From assembly GCF_017254835.1 (NCBI RefSeq), contig NZ_JAFKCW010000004.1:463266-527265 (forward strand): a DNA stretch of 64,000 bases, in the 5' to 3' direction. Position 1 is the stretch's first letter. Each line of letters opens with the position of its first letter. This document shows, one piece after another, positions 23,782 to 31,671 of the stretch. The notes under the pieces were generated by a model. The model saw only the letters and a program-made list of their open reading frames with translations, was not told where the DNA came from and did not search any database. Made by a program: the position numbers and the translations under genes. The stretch comes from Algoriphagus aestuariicola (GTDB lineage Bacteria > Bacteroidota > Bacteroidia > Cytophagales > Cyclobacteriaceae).

Positions 23782-26301
23782 ATGATCAATACCTTTATGG
23801 GTAATCTGGGTCATCTCATGACCATCTTGGCCTTCGTCAGTTCCTTGGTGACGGCCTACTCCTATTTCCAATATTTCAAAGCCAACGAACTGGAGAAGGC
23901 GAGCTGGAGGACATTCAGCCGGATCAGCTTTTACGTCCATACCATCTCCGTGGCGATGATTGCTTTTTCTCTATTTGAGATTATCTACAATCACCGCTAC
24001 GAATACTTCTACGCCTACTCGCATAGCTCCAAGGCGCTTCCGGTGCACTATATGGTGTCGAGCTTCTGGGAAGGACAGGAGGGGGCTTTCATCCTTTGGG
24101 CATTTTGGAATGTGGTATTGGGCGTCACCCTTATCCACACCAACAAATTCTGGGAAGGGCCAGTGATGATTGTTTTCTCGTTGGTTCAGGCATTTTTGGT
24201 TTCCATGATTCTTGGCGTGGTGATTGGCGATCTGAAGATTGGAAGCTCGCCTTTTATCCTGCTTCGCGATGCCACGCAGGCGCCGATTTTCGAGATGAAC
24301 CCTGACTTCGTTCCTGAGGACGGCACTGGGCTTAACCCACTCCTCCAAAATATCTGGATGGTGATCCACCCTCCAACGCTTTTCTTAGGATATGCCTCGA
24401 CATTGGTTCCTTTCGCTTTTTTGATGGGTGGGTTGGTGACCAAAAAATACTCGGAGTGGATTCGTCCAGCTTTGCCTTGGGCGATTTTTTCCGCAATGAT
24501 CCTCGGCATGGGAATTATTATGGGGGCCTATTGGGCCTACGTGACGTTGAACTTTGGCGGGTATTGGAACTGGGATCCAGTGGAAAATGCCGTATACGTT
24601 CCTTGGCTTATCCTCGTCGCGGCTATCCATACCATGATCACCTTCAAGAAAAGCGCCACGGCTCTCAAGACCTCTATAGTGCTGGTGATCTTGAGTTTTA
24701 TCCTGGTACTTTATGCCACGTTCTTAGTAAGATCTGGGGTGCTGGGAGATGCGTCAGTTCATTCTTTTACGGACTTGGGCTTGTCTGGGCAATTGCTGAT
24801 TTACATGCTTTTCTTCCTCGTGATAGCGGTAGTGCTTGCAGCTAGAGCCTGGAAACATATCCCGACTTCGGAAAAAGAAGCCTCGGTCTATTCCCGGGAA
24901 TTCTGGATTTTCATCGGTGCGACTACACTTGGTTTGATGTCTTTCCAGGTGATCTTGCCGACTTCGATTCCTGCTTGGAATTCGCTTGTGGAGAGTTTTG
25001 GAGGTATCTCCAACATGGCTCCCCCGGCTGACCAGATTGAGTTTTATACCAAATTCCAGCTTTGGTTTGCCGCGGTGATCGCCTTGTTGACGGCGGTTGG
25101 CCAGTTTTTCTGGTGGCAAAAGATGGATAAAAAAGCATTGAAGGATGCCTTGATTACTCCCTATATCATTTCGGTTCTTTTGTCTGCGGGGATCATCGTC
25201 TTAGCCAAAGTCTACGATTGGAAATACATCGTCATTGTCTTGGCAGGGACTTTCACCATCGTGGCCAATGCCGTGATTTTGTCCAAACTTGTCAAGAAGT
25301 CCACTTTCAAGCTTACCGGAGGCTCACTAGCGCACATCGGCATCGGGATGATCCTGATCGGAATCATGTTCAGTTCGGGATATTCCGACGTGATTTCCAT
25401 CAACATGTCGGGCTTGACCTACAGCAACAGCTGGGAGGATGAGATGAACAAAGAGCACGTACTCCTCTGGATCAACAAGCCTACCCAAATGAAGGACTAC
25501 ACTGTGATCTATCGTGGACGTCAGAAGAAGGTCGTGGGCGTGCCTGAGTATGTTCCTGCGAAGTTTCTGGAGCCGACTGGCAAAGTCAACGAAGCACTTG
25601 CGCTGGAGGATTACAAAGACTATTTCAAGAAAGGCGAGCTGGTCAATATCGTCTTGGAGGAAAATGACTATTTCAAGATCGATTACATGAAGAATGAGGC
25701 TTTGCAATTTTCGCTCAGCCCGATGTCCCAGTTTAACGAGGGGATGGGAGGTCTGATTTCCTCCCCGGATTCCAAGATTTTTCTGGACAAGGATCTATAT
25801 ACCTATGTGGCAGCGATGAATGACTACGCTGATCCAGAGTGGAAAGAAGATGAAATTTATGAGGTAGCACCGGGAGAACAATTCCATGTTTCCGATTTCG
25901 TGACCTATTTCGACGGGGCCGAAGTGCTCAAGGAATTGGAAGGCTATACCCTGCAGGAAGGCGACGTCGCGGTGAAGGCTAAACTTCGAGTTTTGGACTA
26001 TGATGTGGAAAAGACATTGGAGCCCACCTTCATCATCCGCAACAGCCAGGTCGGCAAACTTCCGGTAGTTGACACGGAGCTCGGATTGAAAATTAGTCTT
26101 GAAAACATTCTGCCTGAGCAAAACAAGTTTGTCTTTAAGGTCAACCAATACCAAAAGGACTATGTGGTGATGAAGGCGATTGTGAAGCCGTATATCAACG
26201 TGCTTTGGATCGGGACACTGATTATGCTTTTGGGCTTTACGGTGGCGATCTATCGTCGCTTCGATGAGTTTGCCAAGATGCGGGACAAGGGGATGGAATG
26301 A
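23782..26301 (+). CDS. ccmF: Cytochrome c heme lyase subunit CcmF/CcsA-like
   Basis: Integral membrane heme lyase component that attaches heme to apocytochrome c. The 839-residue protein has ~15 hydrophobic helices in the first ~540 residues, with the WWD signature in GGYWNWDPVENAVYVPWL (~residues 255-272) and heme-ligand candidates in AYSHSSKALPVHYMVSSFWEG and WMVIHPPTLFLGY. A large soluble periplasmic domain occupies ~545-805, followed by a last helix (INVLWIGTLIMLLGFTVAIY). The long size fits CcmF with its periplasmic domain. It is the last gene of the ccmC-D-E-F run; ccmA, ccmG and ccmH are not in the window, and ccmB is 18 kb away. Confidence 0.9.
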   Translation: MINTFMGNLGHLMTILAFVSSLVTAYSYFQYFKANELEKASWRTFSRISFYVHTISVAMIAFSLFEIIYNHRYEYFYAYSHSSKALPVHYMVSSFWEGQEGAFILWAFWNVVLGVTLIHTNKFWEGPVMIVFSLVQAFLVSMILGVVIGDLKIGSSPFILLRDATQAPIFEMNPDFVPEDGTGLNPLLQNIWMVIHPPTLFLGYASTLVPFAFLMGGLVTKKYSEWIRPALPWAIFSAMILGMGIIMGAYWAYVTLNFGGYWNWDPVENAVYVPWLILVAAIHTMITFKKSATALKTSIVLVILSFILVLYATFLVRSGVLGDASVHSFTDLGLSGQLLIYMLFFLVIAVVLAARAWKHIPTSEKEASVYSREFWIFIGATTLGLMSFQVILPTSIPAWNSLVESFGGISNMAPPADQIEFYTKFQLWFAAVIALLTAVGQFFWWQKMDKKALKDALITPYIISVLLSAGIIVLAKVYDWKYIVIVLAGTFTIVANAVILSKLVKKSTFKLTGGSLAHIGIGMILIGIMFSSGYSDVISINMSGLTYSNSWEDEMNKEHVLLWINKPTQMKDYTVIYRGRQKKVVGVPEYVPAKFLEPTGKVNEALALEDYKDYFKKGELVNIVLEENDYFKIDYMKNEALQFSLSPMSQFNEGMGGLISSPDSKIFLDKDLYTYVAAMNDYADPEWKEDEIYEVAPGEQFHVSDFVTYFDGAEVLKELEGYTLQEGDVAVKAKLRVLDYDVEKTLEPTFIIRNSQVGKLPVVDTELGLKISLENILPEQNKFVFKVNQYQKDYVVMKAIVKPYINVLWIGTLIMLLGFTVAIYRRFDEFAKMRDKGME

Positions 26302-26356
26302 TTTGAGATTCGGGTTTGGGATTCATAATTGAGTCTGGCCGACATTTGAAATCGCT

Positions 26357-26364
26357 TATTTTTG
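26357..26364 (+). promoter_or_regulatory. -7 promoter box before marC
   Basis: TATTTTTG matches the -7 consensus TAnnTTTG exactly and ends four bases before the ATG at 26369, so the transcript would be almost leaderless if this box is used. No well-spaced TTTG is seen upstream. Confidence 0.4.
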
Positions 26365-26368
26365 CGCT

Positions 26369-26950
26369 ATGCTCAACATCAAAGAAATTCTCTCCGTTTC
26401 CCTGATCCTTTTCTCTGTGATCGATATTCTCGGCTCCATTCCAATTATCATCAATCTCCGCAAGAAAGTAGGTCATATCCAGTCAGAAAAAGCCACTTTG
26501 GCTGCGGGACTGCTCATGATTGCCTTCTTGCTGGCTGGAAAATCTATCCTCAATCTGTTTGGAATCGGCGTGGAGGATTTCGCAATCGCGGGAGCCTTGA
26601 TCATATTCGCTGTGGGTGCGGAGATGATCTTGGGCATCGAACTTTTCAAGCCAGACCCGGAAGCGGGTTCGGGGGCGTCAATTGTTCCGATTGCTTTTCC
26701 CTTGATTGCGGGTGCGGGGACTTTGACCACGATCTTGACCTTGAAAGCCGAGTTTCAACAAATCAATATCGGCATTGGAATCCTCCTGAATTTGATTTTT
26801 GTCTATGCCGTTTTGAAAAGCACGACCTGGCTGGAAAGCAAGCTGGGTAAGACTGGTTTGGATGTTTTGAGAAGGATATTTGGGATCATCTTGCTTTCCA
26901 TCGCGGTGAAAATTTTCAAGTCCAACGCCTTCCCGATCAATATTGGCTAA
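26369..26950 (+). CDS. MarC-family integral membrane protein
   Basis: The 193-residue protein has six hydrophobic helices and the MarC (UPF0056) pattern: SVIDILGSIPIIINL in TM1 and SGASIVPIAFPLIAGAGTLTTI in the middle (two related PIxxP-like half-motifs), consistent with an inverted-repeat fold. The family has no settled function; early claims of antibiotic resistance were not upheld. It is a stand-alone gene after the ccm run and before rnhA. Confidence 0.88.
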   Translation: MLNIKEILSVSLILFSVIDILGSIPIIINLRKKVGHIQSEKATLAAGLLMIAFLLAGKSILNLFGIGVEDFAIAGALIIFAVGAEMILGIELFKPDPEAGSGASIVPIAFPLIAGAGTLTTILTLKAEFQQINIGIGILLNLIFVYAVLKSTTWLESKLGKTGLDVLRRIFGIILLSIAVKIFKSNAFPINIG

Positions 26951-27037
26951 AATATTTTTGGCTTTTCCGGACTGTGGGGGCATAGACAGGCGCATTTGGA
27001 AGCCGCGGTTGCGAGTCTTTTTTCATTTCTTTGTGAC

Positions 27038-27490
27038 ATGGTAATTATTTTCACCGATGGCGCTGCCAAAGGAAATCCCGGGCCCGGGGGTTATGGGGCA
27101 GTTTTGAAATTCGGTCAGCACCGAAAGGAACTTTCAGAAGGTTTTCGGCTCACGACCAACAATCGCATGGAGCTTTTGGCGGTGATTCGAGCGCTTCAGG
27201 CGCTGACGACTGCCGAATATCCGGTTCAGATTTATTCCGACAGCAAATATGTTGTTGATGCGGTAGAAAAAGGTTGGATCTGGGGTTGGCAGAAAAAGGG
27301 ATTCAAAGACAAGAAAAACCCCGACCTCTGGCTGCGCTACATTCCGCTTCACCTGAAATACAAACCGAAGTTCATTTGGGTCAAAGGTCACGCTGGAAAC
27401 GCGGAAAACGAGCGTTGCGACCAACTGGCGGTCGCTGCTGCTGAGGGCAGCAACTTACAGCCGGATACCGGCTATGAGCAAAGTTTGTGA
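27038..27490 (+). CDS. rnhA: Ribonuclease HI
   Basis: Cleaves RNA in RNA-DNA hybrids. The start at 27038 gives VIIFTDGAAKGNPGPGGYGA, the classic N terminus with the first catalytic Asp; the frame also runs upstream without a sensible start. The other catalytic residues are in NNRMELLAVIRAL (Glu), IYSDSKYVVDAVEKGW (Asp) and the NERCDQLA segment (last Asp). Length 150 is normal. A terminator follows at 27532. Confidence 0.97.
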   Translation: MVIIFTDGAAKGNPGPGGYGAVLKFGQHRKELSEGFRLTTNNRMELLAVIRALQALTTAEYPVQIYSDSKYVVDAVEKGWIWGWQKKGFKDKKNPDLWLRYIPLHLKYKPKFIWVKGHAGNAENERCDQLAVAAAEGSNLQPDTGYEQSL

Positions 27491-27531
27491 CGTCTTGGGT
27501 TAATAATCTTAGATCGCGCAGTTTTCATAAA

Positions 27532-27570
27532 AGACAAAGGTTTACGATAGCAACGTAAACCTTTGTCTTC
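27532..27570. terminator. Bidirectional intrinsic terminator
   Basis: A 16-bp perfect stem, AAGACAAAGGTTTACG with its complement CGTAAACCTTTGTCTT, encloses a seven-base loop. It lies between the convergent rnhA and sugar isomerase-like genes. Confidence 0.88.
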
Positions 27571-27581
27571 TGGGTAAATTC

Positions 27582-28706
27582 TCAGGAAAGGGAATCCATC
27601 GTCGCCAGCGGAATATCCTTGCGATCAACATCCTTGAGCTGCTGATAGGCTGATGCTGGAAATTGCCAACCTTCATCTCCAAGCTCATACAATAGAGGAG
27701 CAAGGTTCTGAACAGCAGCTTTGCAGCCTTGTACAATGGCCCCGAGCTTGCCTGTTTGCTTGGAAAGCACGGCTTCGTTTTCGATTTCAAATGGGCCAGT
27801 GAAGCCTTTTTCCTTCAATACATTGACGAAAGCTCTCCAATCCATTGAGTCGCCGAGCCCAAAACCGGGGAGTGTGGCTTCGTAATGATGCCGATCCCAA
27901 GGGTTTTTGCTGGAGGTAATGCCAAGTTTCTCGACCCATTCAGCACGAATCTCCTGCATGGGGTACATATTTCCCCAGAAAGGATCGGGATTGTTTCGGG
28001 TAGATTTGACGTGAATTCTTTTGAGTCTGCTAATGTCTGTATGGCGGACGACTTCAACTGGATCGGTATGCTGCCAGACGTCGTGGGAAGGATCGTAGAT
28101 TTCCCCGTGGTTCTTTTCAGGCACCAGTGCGTACATGAGCTTTCGTGCGGCCAACACCCCCGTGAGGTTGTTGAAGGTGCCAAAATGGCCAGAACTTCTC
28201 CAGCCTTCCATAGGGCAATTTTCATAAAGCACCGTTACGCCAAGACTATTCGCGTAGCGGATGATGGGTCCGAAGATCTTTTGGTATTCGAGGAGGTTCT
28301 TTTCAAAGCCTCCTTCCTGATTTCCCAACTCATGGTTGTAGCCGACGAAGGTTCCGACCTTGACATCGTTTTCGTCGCCTCCGAGGAGATAGGCTATTCG
28401 GATAAGACGGAGTAGATGGTTTTGGTTTTTTATGCGATGGACGGGGTCGCCTCCGATAAGATTTTCAAATGCCCCAATAGACAGGCGGAGTTTTGCGACG
28501 TTGAATTGAGCAATCAATTTTTTCGCCTCTTCTGGGCCGAAGTTTTCATAGTCCAAGTGGGTCGCCACAAAGTCATCGCGGGTGCCGTCTTTTCGAAACA
28601 CACAAAGGTCGAGGCCCTGCACTCCGATTTCTTTTGCTTTTTCGACCGTTTGATCTAGACTAAGCTGGTCAAAAGCCGAAGTCATGATCCAAATAGGATT
28701 TGCCAT
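27582..28706 (-). CDS. Sugar phosphate isomerase/epimerase-like TIM-barrel protein
   Basis: The 374-residue protein belongs to the xylose isomerase-like TIM barrel (AP endonuclease 2) superfamily: GVQGLDLCVFRKDG early, VTVLYENCPMEGW with a metal-binding Glu near residue 165, GEIYDPSHDVWQ, IHVKSTR, and the C-terminal GPFEIENEA. This set of Glu/Asp/His residues fits a divalent-metal site. No signal peptide, so cytoplasmic. Substrate unknown; related proteins act in sugar or inositol catabolism. Upstream lies the GIY-YIG/repeat region, transcribed in the opposite direction. Confidence 0.85.
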   Translation of the reverse strand: MANPIWIMTSAFDQLSLDQTVEKAKEIGVQGLDLCVFRKDGTRDDFVATHLDYENFGPEEAKKLIAQFNVAKLRLSIGAFENLIGGDPVHRIKNQNHLLRLIRIAYLLGGDENDVKVGTFVGYNHELGNQEGGFEKNLLEYQKIFGPIIRYANSLGVTVLYENCPMEGWRSSGHFGTFNNLTGVLAARKLMYALVPEKNHGEIYDPSHDVWQHTDPVEVVRHTDISRLKRIHVKSTRNNPDPFWGNMYPMQEIRAEWVEKLGITSSKNPWDRHHYEATLPGFGLGDSMDWRAFVNVLKEKGFTGPFEIENEAVLSKQTGKLGAIVQGCKAAVQNLAPLLYELGDEGWQFPASAYQQLKDVDRKDIPLATMDSLS

Positions 28707-28750
28707 GGGTTTTATTGGTTTTTGGGAGGGGAAAATAATGAAAAAATGTT

Positions 28751-28780
28751 GGGCTTCGACTCCGCTCAGCCTGACAACGA
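28751..28780 (+). repeat. Palindrome-related dispersed repeat, copy R1
   Basis: GGGCTTCGACTCCGCTCAGC continuing CTGACAACGA. It differs from copy R3 (29303) at one base in 30. It stands upstream of the GIY-YIG gene. Directly after it, at about 28778-28802, CGACTTC and GAAGGTCG can pair as a short hairpin with one bulge. Confidence 0.8.
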
Positions 28781-28863
28781 CTTCCCGCGAACCGAAGGTC
28801 GATGCACAGTTTGATTCCAGACTGGGTGAGACAAGTCATTTGGAGTTTGTTTATGGCGATGGA

Positions 28864-28892
28864 CCTGTCAGTCCGAGCGGAGTCGAGGACTC
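28864..28892 (-). repeat. Dispersed repeat, inverted copy R2
   Basis: Read on the minus strand this is CTCGACTCCGCTCGGACTGA, the same unit as R1 with a few changes, in opposite orientation. R1 and R2 thus form an inverted pair about 85 bases apart upstream of the GIY-YIG gene. Confidence 0.75.
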
Positions 28893-28958
28893 TTTTTGTT
28901 CAATTCCGTCCTTAAGGATTTTAAATTCAGCTAAATTGTAGGGAGTTCTTGATGTTCT

Positions 28959-29342
28959 ATGAAGGCCTATTTTGTGTACATATTAGAATGCTCGGATAGT
29001 AGCTACTATACGGGGGTGACCAACAATTTGACTAGAAGATTGGATGAGCACCAAAGTGGACTAGACCCATATTGCTATACCTATCCAAGAAGACCGATCG
29101 AGATGGTTTTTGTGCAGGAATTTCAAGAAATAAAAGCGGCGATATCATTCGAAAAACAACTGAAGGGCTGGAGCAGAAAAAAGAAAGAGGCAGTGATAAA
29201 TGGGGACTGGAACAAACTTAAATCACTGGCCGAATGCAGAAATGCAACCTCGCATACGAATTTCTCGAATGACGGAAACTCTAGTCTTTCTGGTAAAAAA
29301 GAGGGCTTCGACTCCGCTCAGCCTGACAGCGAATCTGCTTAA
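28959..29342 (+). CDS. GIY-YIG nuclease family protein (YhbQ/URI type)
   Basis: The 127-residue protein is a single minimal GIY-YIG endonuclease domain: YFVYILECSDSSYYTGVTNN (GIY-YIG core tyrosines), LTRRLDEHQSG (catalytic Arg), and FEKQLKGWSRKKKEA with the catalytic Glu near residue 67. The conserved domain ends near residue 90. The remaining ~35 residues are low-complexity, and the last stretch, GFDSAQPDSESA, is translated repeat sequence (copy R3), so the true C terminus may have drifted into a repeat. Its position between repeat copies on both sides is its most notable feature. Such proteins cut DNA; the cellular role of this group is not established. Confidence 0.9.
   Translation: MKAYFVYILECSDSSYYTGVTNNLTRRLDEHQSGLDPYCYTYPRRPIEMVFVQEFQEIKAAISFEKQLKGWSRKKKEAVINGDWNKLKSLAECRNATSHTNFSNDGNSSLSGKKEGFDSAQPDSESA
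29303..29332 (+). repeat. Dispersed repeat, copy R3 (inside the GIY-YIG 3' end)
   Basis: GGGCTTCGACTCCGCTCAGC continuing CTGACAGCGA, one base different from R1. It encodes the last residues (FDSAQPDS) of the GIY-YIG reading frame. Confidence 0.82.
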
Positions 29343-29347
29343 TCAGA

Positions 29348-29375
29348 ACTTCGACTCCGCTGAGGGTGACAACAA
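29348..29375 (+). repeat. Dispersed repeat, copy R4
   Basis: ACTTCGACTCCGCTGAGGGT continuing GACAACAA. It is the same unit as R3 with CTCAGCC changed to CTGAGGG, and lies 16 bases after R3, just past the GIY-YIG stop codon. Confidence 0.75.
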
Positions 29376-29404
29376 CCATTTTCAAAAAGTCATCGAAAGA
29401 AAAT

Positions 29405-29716
29405 CTAATCCCCAGAATACCTTCTCCGGATCTCAACTTTGAGTTTTTGTCTTTCCCAAAGCGCTTTGGCCAAGTCGGGAGCGACCTGATCAGGTTCGGA
29501 CTCGTGGAGAATTTGTTTGAGCTTGTATTCGGAGAGATCTACTCGATAGCAGATTTGAAGGAGATGCTCCAAGTTTCTGTCCATTAATTGACTGATCGCC
29601 CGTGTGAGCACCTGGAGGGCGGCCTCTTCCGAAAATCGCTCCTTTACTTCGGGCAATTGAAAATCTTTGGAGATCAGCGTGTAGGTTTCTTCTGAAAGAC
29701 TTTGACTTATAGACAA
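29405..29716 (-). CDS. Small helical protein of unknown function
   Basis: The 103-residue protein is mostly charged and predicted helical (SEEAALQVLTRAISQLMDRN ... YKLKQILHESEPDQVAPDLA), with no signal peptide or membrane segment. I do not recognise the family. It lies directly downstream of DUF5606 on the same strand, beyond a terminator hairpin at 29721-29743, so it may be read through from that gene or have its own promoter. The dispersed repeats end about 30 bases past its stop. Confidence 0.65.
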   Translation of the reverse strand: MSISQSLSEETYTLISKDFQLPEVKERFSEEAALQVLTRAISQLMDRNLEHLLQICYRVDLSEYKLKQILHESEPDQVAPDLAKALWERQKLKVEIRRRYSGD

Positions 29717-29720
29717 AAAG

Positions 29721-29743
29721 AAAAACCCCGATAAGAATCGGGG
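29721..29743 (-). terminator. Intrinsic terminator of the DUF5606 gene
   Basis: On the minus strand CCCCGAT / ATCGGGG forms a 7-bp stem with a four-base loop, followed by TTTTTCTTTTTG. It lies nine bases after the DUF5606 stop and just ahead of the 103-residue gene. Confidence 0.82.
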
Positions 29744-29751
29744 CTGGAAAA

Positions 29752-30174
29752 TTAAGCTTCTTTTTCCTCCTCGGCGCTTTCCTCTAAAACTTCAGGAGTT
29801 GATGCACGGATGATCTTGTACCAAGCAACCAGTTTCTTGATGTCTGAGGTATAAACACGGGCATCGTCGAAATCCGGGAGAACCGACTTTAGGAAAGCAC
29901 GAAGTTCGGCGTCGGAAGAGGTGCTGTCCACTCCGGTGTCGCCTTTGTACTCGGCTTCGATTTTCTTCATTACCGACTCTAGGGGCTCTGCTCCCTCTTC
30001 AGTCAGGGTATAGATGGAAATGTCGCTAAGGATGGAAACCCGCTGCGCCATACCGGCCACTAGTTTGGCTTTCTTTTCATCCATTGATTCCAGCACAACT
30101 CCAGAACGAGTTGGCTTCAATACTTTATAGAGACCCGGCTTGCCGGCTACCGTTGCGATGTCTTTGAAATTCAT
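29752..30174 (-). CDS. DUF5606 family protein
   Basis: The 140-residue cytoplasmic protein starts NFKDIATVAGKPGLYKVLKP and continues with a TRSGVVLESMD segment and an SDISIYT block, the pattern of DUF5606, a family confined to Bacteroidota. The C-terminal half is acidic (a tail rich in Glu). Function unknown. It is followed by a strong terminator and preceded at 40 bases by engB on the same strand. Confidence 0.85.
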   Translation of the reverse strand: MNFKDIATVAGKPGLYKVLKPTRSGVVLESMDEKKAKLVAGMAQRVSILSDISIYTLTEEGAEPLESVMKKIEAEYKGDTGVDSTSSDAELRAFLKSVLPDFDDARVYTSDIKKLVAWYKIIRASTPEVLEESAEEEKEA

Positions 30175-30214
30175 GCGGTGATTTGTTTTCAGGCTGCAAA
30201 TATAGAATTATCAA

Positions 30215-30826
30215 TCAATTTGTCCGCTCTGACTCGTATTCCGAGATAAGTTCATCGACGAACTGCAATACCTCGTCTTTACCTGAGCCCTTTTCCGCGG
30301 AAGTAACAAAATAGTCGGGAATGTCTCCGAAAATATCCTCCATCTTGTTGAGGAAAGCTTTGACGTTTTTATCGGTTTGAGTCTTGGACTGCTTGTCCGC
30401 TTTGGTGAAAACGACCACAAAAGGTACGCCTTCCTCACCGCACCAATTCAGGAACTCGAGGTCGATCTTCTGCGGCTCCAGTCTGCTGTCGATGAGGACA
30501 AAGACACCGCAGAGATTATCCCTTCCGGTCAGGTAGGAGCTGATCATTTTTTCCCATTTGTCCTTGGTATCCTTGCTGACTTTGGCGAAGCCATAGCCTG
30601 GCAAATCCACCAAATACCAGCGGTCGTCGATCATAAAATGGTTGATTAGCTGGGTCTTTCCGGGTTTTTGTGAGGTCTTGGCCAGCTCTTTTACTCCAGT
30701 CAGCATATTGATCAAAGAGCTTTTACCCACGTTGGATCGGCCGATGAAGGCGATCTCCGCACGGTCAGGTTTGGGACATTTTTTTGGATCGGTATTGCTG
30801 ACGACAAATTGGGCGTTTCGGATCAT
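30215..30826 (-). CDS. engB: Ribosome biogenesis GTP-binding protein EngB (YihA/YsxC)
   Basis: Essential GTPase in 50S subunit assembly. The 203-residue protein has the G motifs in normal order: G1 FIGRSNVGKSSLINML (~residues 27-42), G2 region SQKPGKTQLIN, G3 VDLPGYGFA, G4 FTKADK and G5 TSAEKG. Length and the FAKVSKDTKDKWEKM segment are typical. A TATTTTTG -7 box precedes it on the minus strand. It is divergent from menG. Confidence 0.95.
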   Translation of the reverse strand: MIRNAQFVVSNTDPKKCPKPDRAEIAFIGRSNVGKSSLINMLTGVKELAKTSQKPGKTQLINHFMIDDRWYLVDLPGYGFAKVSKDTKDKWEKMISSYLTGRDNLCGVFVLIDSRLEPQKIDLEFLNWCGEEGVPFVVVFTKADKQSKTQTDKNVKAFLNKMEDIFGDIPDYFVTSAEKGSGKDEVLQFVDELISEYESERTN

Positions 30827-30843
30827 AGCTGTTCAGTTCGTTG

Positions 30844-30851
30844 CAAAAATA
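30844..30851 (-). promoter_or_regulatory. -7 promoter box of engB
   Basis: On the minus strand TATTTTTG matches TAnnTTTG exactly and lies 17 bases before the engB ATG. No TTTG is found 19 bases upstream. Confidence 0.45.
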
Positions 30852-30948
30852 CGCTTTTATTTTGGAAGGCTCGGACGGGCTTAAAAGCCAACAATTTTAG
30901 ATTCCTCGGGTTTCTGTAGTAATATTGCGACAGCAAAGAAGATCCGTG

Positions 30949-31671
30949 ATGGCCGTAGTACCCTACAAAGACAAGCAAGACTCCAAAAAGGAACAAGTAG
31001 CCGAGATGTTTAACAACATCAGTGGCAAATACGATCTGCTCAACCATGTGCTGAGCATGGGGATTGACATCATCTGGAGAAAGAAGGCCATCAAAATGCT
31101 GCAGAAGGATCATCCCAAGCTGATTTTGGACATTGCGACCGGCACGGGAGACTTTGCCATCGAGGCACTCGCCCTCAATCCGGACAAAATCATCGGTGTT
31201 GACATTTCGGAAGGGATGCTGTCAGAGGGTAAAAAGAAGATGCTCAAGCGGGGACTTCAGGACAAGATCGAGATGCAGTTGGGCGACTCCGAGGGATTAC
31301 TCTTCGAGGATAATAAGTTTGATGCGGTGATCGTTTCCTTTGGAGTCAGGAACTTCGAAAATCTGGAAAAGGGTCTTGCCGATATGTATCGGGTGCTCAA
31401 GCCGGGAGGGAAGACGGTCATTTTGGAATTCAGCAAGCCCAAGGCGTTTCCCATGAAGCAAGCCTATGCGTTTTATTCCAATACGATTCTCCCCCAGGTG
31501 GGCAAGATTGTATCGAAGGACAATTCTGCTTATACTTATCTCCCTGAGTCAGTACAGGCCTTTCCAGATGGGGAGGATTTTCTGGCAGTTTTGAAAAAAG
31601 TCGGATTTCATAGCACGGTATGCAAACCTCTCACTTTCGGAATCAGCTCCATATACGTCGGACAAAAATAG
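30949..31671 (+). CDS. menG: Demethylmenaquinone methyltransferase (MenG/UbiE)
   Basis: SAM-dependent C-methyltransferase that makes menaquinone, the usual quinone of Bacteroidota. Start at 30949 gives [20 protein letters not shown]; a GTG/TTG extension upstream is less likely. Motifs: [20 protein letters not shown], the SAM site [14 protein letters not shown] (~residue 65), and [15 protein letters not shown]. Length 240 is normal. A TAATATTG sequence at 30920-30927 is one base off the -7 consensus. The gene overlaps porT by 52 bases. Confidence 0.95.
   Translation: MAVVPYKDKQDSKKEQVAEMFNNISGKYDLLNHVLSMGIDIIWRKKAIKMLQKDHPKLILDIATGTGDFAIEALALNPDKIIGVDISEGMLSEGKKKMLKRGLQDKIEMQLGDSEGLLFEDNKFDAVIVSFGVRNFENLEKGLADMYRVLKPGGKTVILEFSKPKAFPMKQAYAFYSNTILPQVGKIVSKDNSAYTYLPESVQAFPDGEDFLAVLKKVGFHSTVCKPLTFGISSIYVGQK

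Noticed and set aside
28684-28941. 85-residue plus-strand reading frame upstream of the GIY-YIG gene
   Set aside because: It is mostly translated repeat (copies R1 and R2) and overlaps the start of the TIM-barrel gene on the other strand; no start context or family features.
29303-29375. Possible CRISPR repeats near the GIY-YIG gene
   Set aside because: Only two direct copies 16 bases apart here, no regular spacer length, no cas genes, and other copies are inverted or distant.
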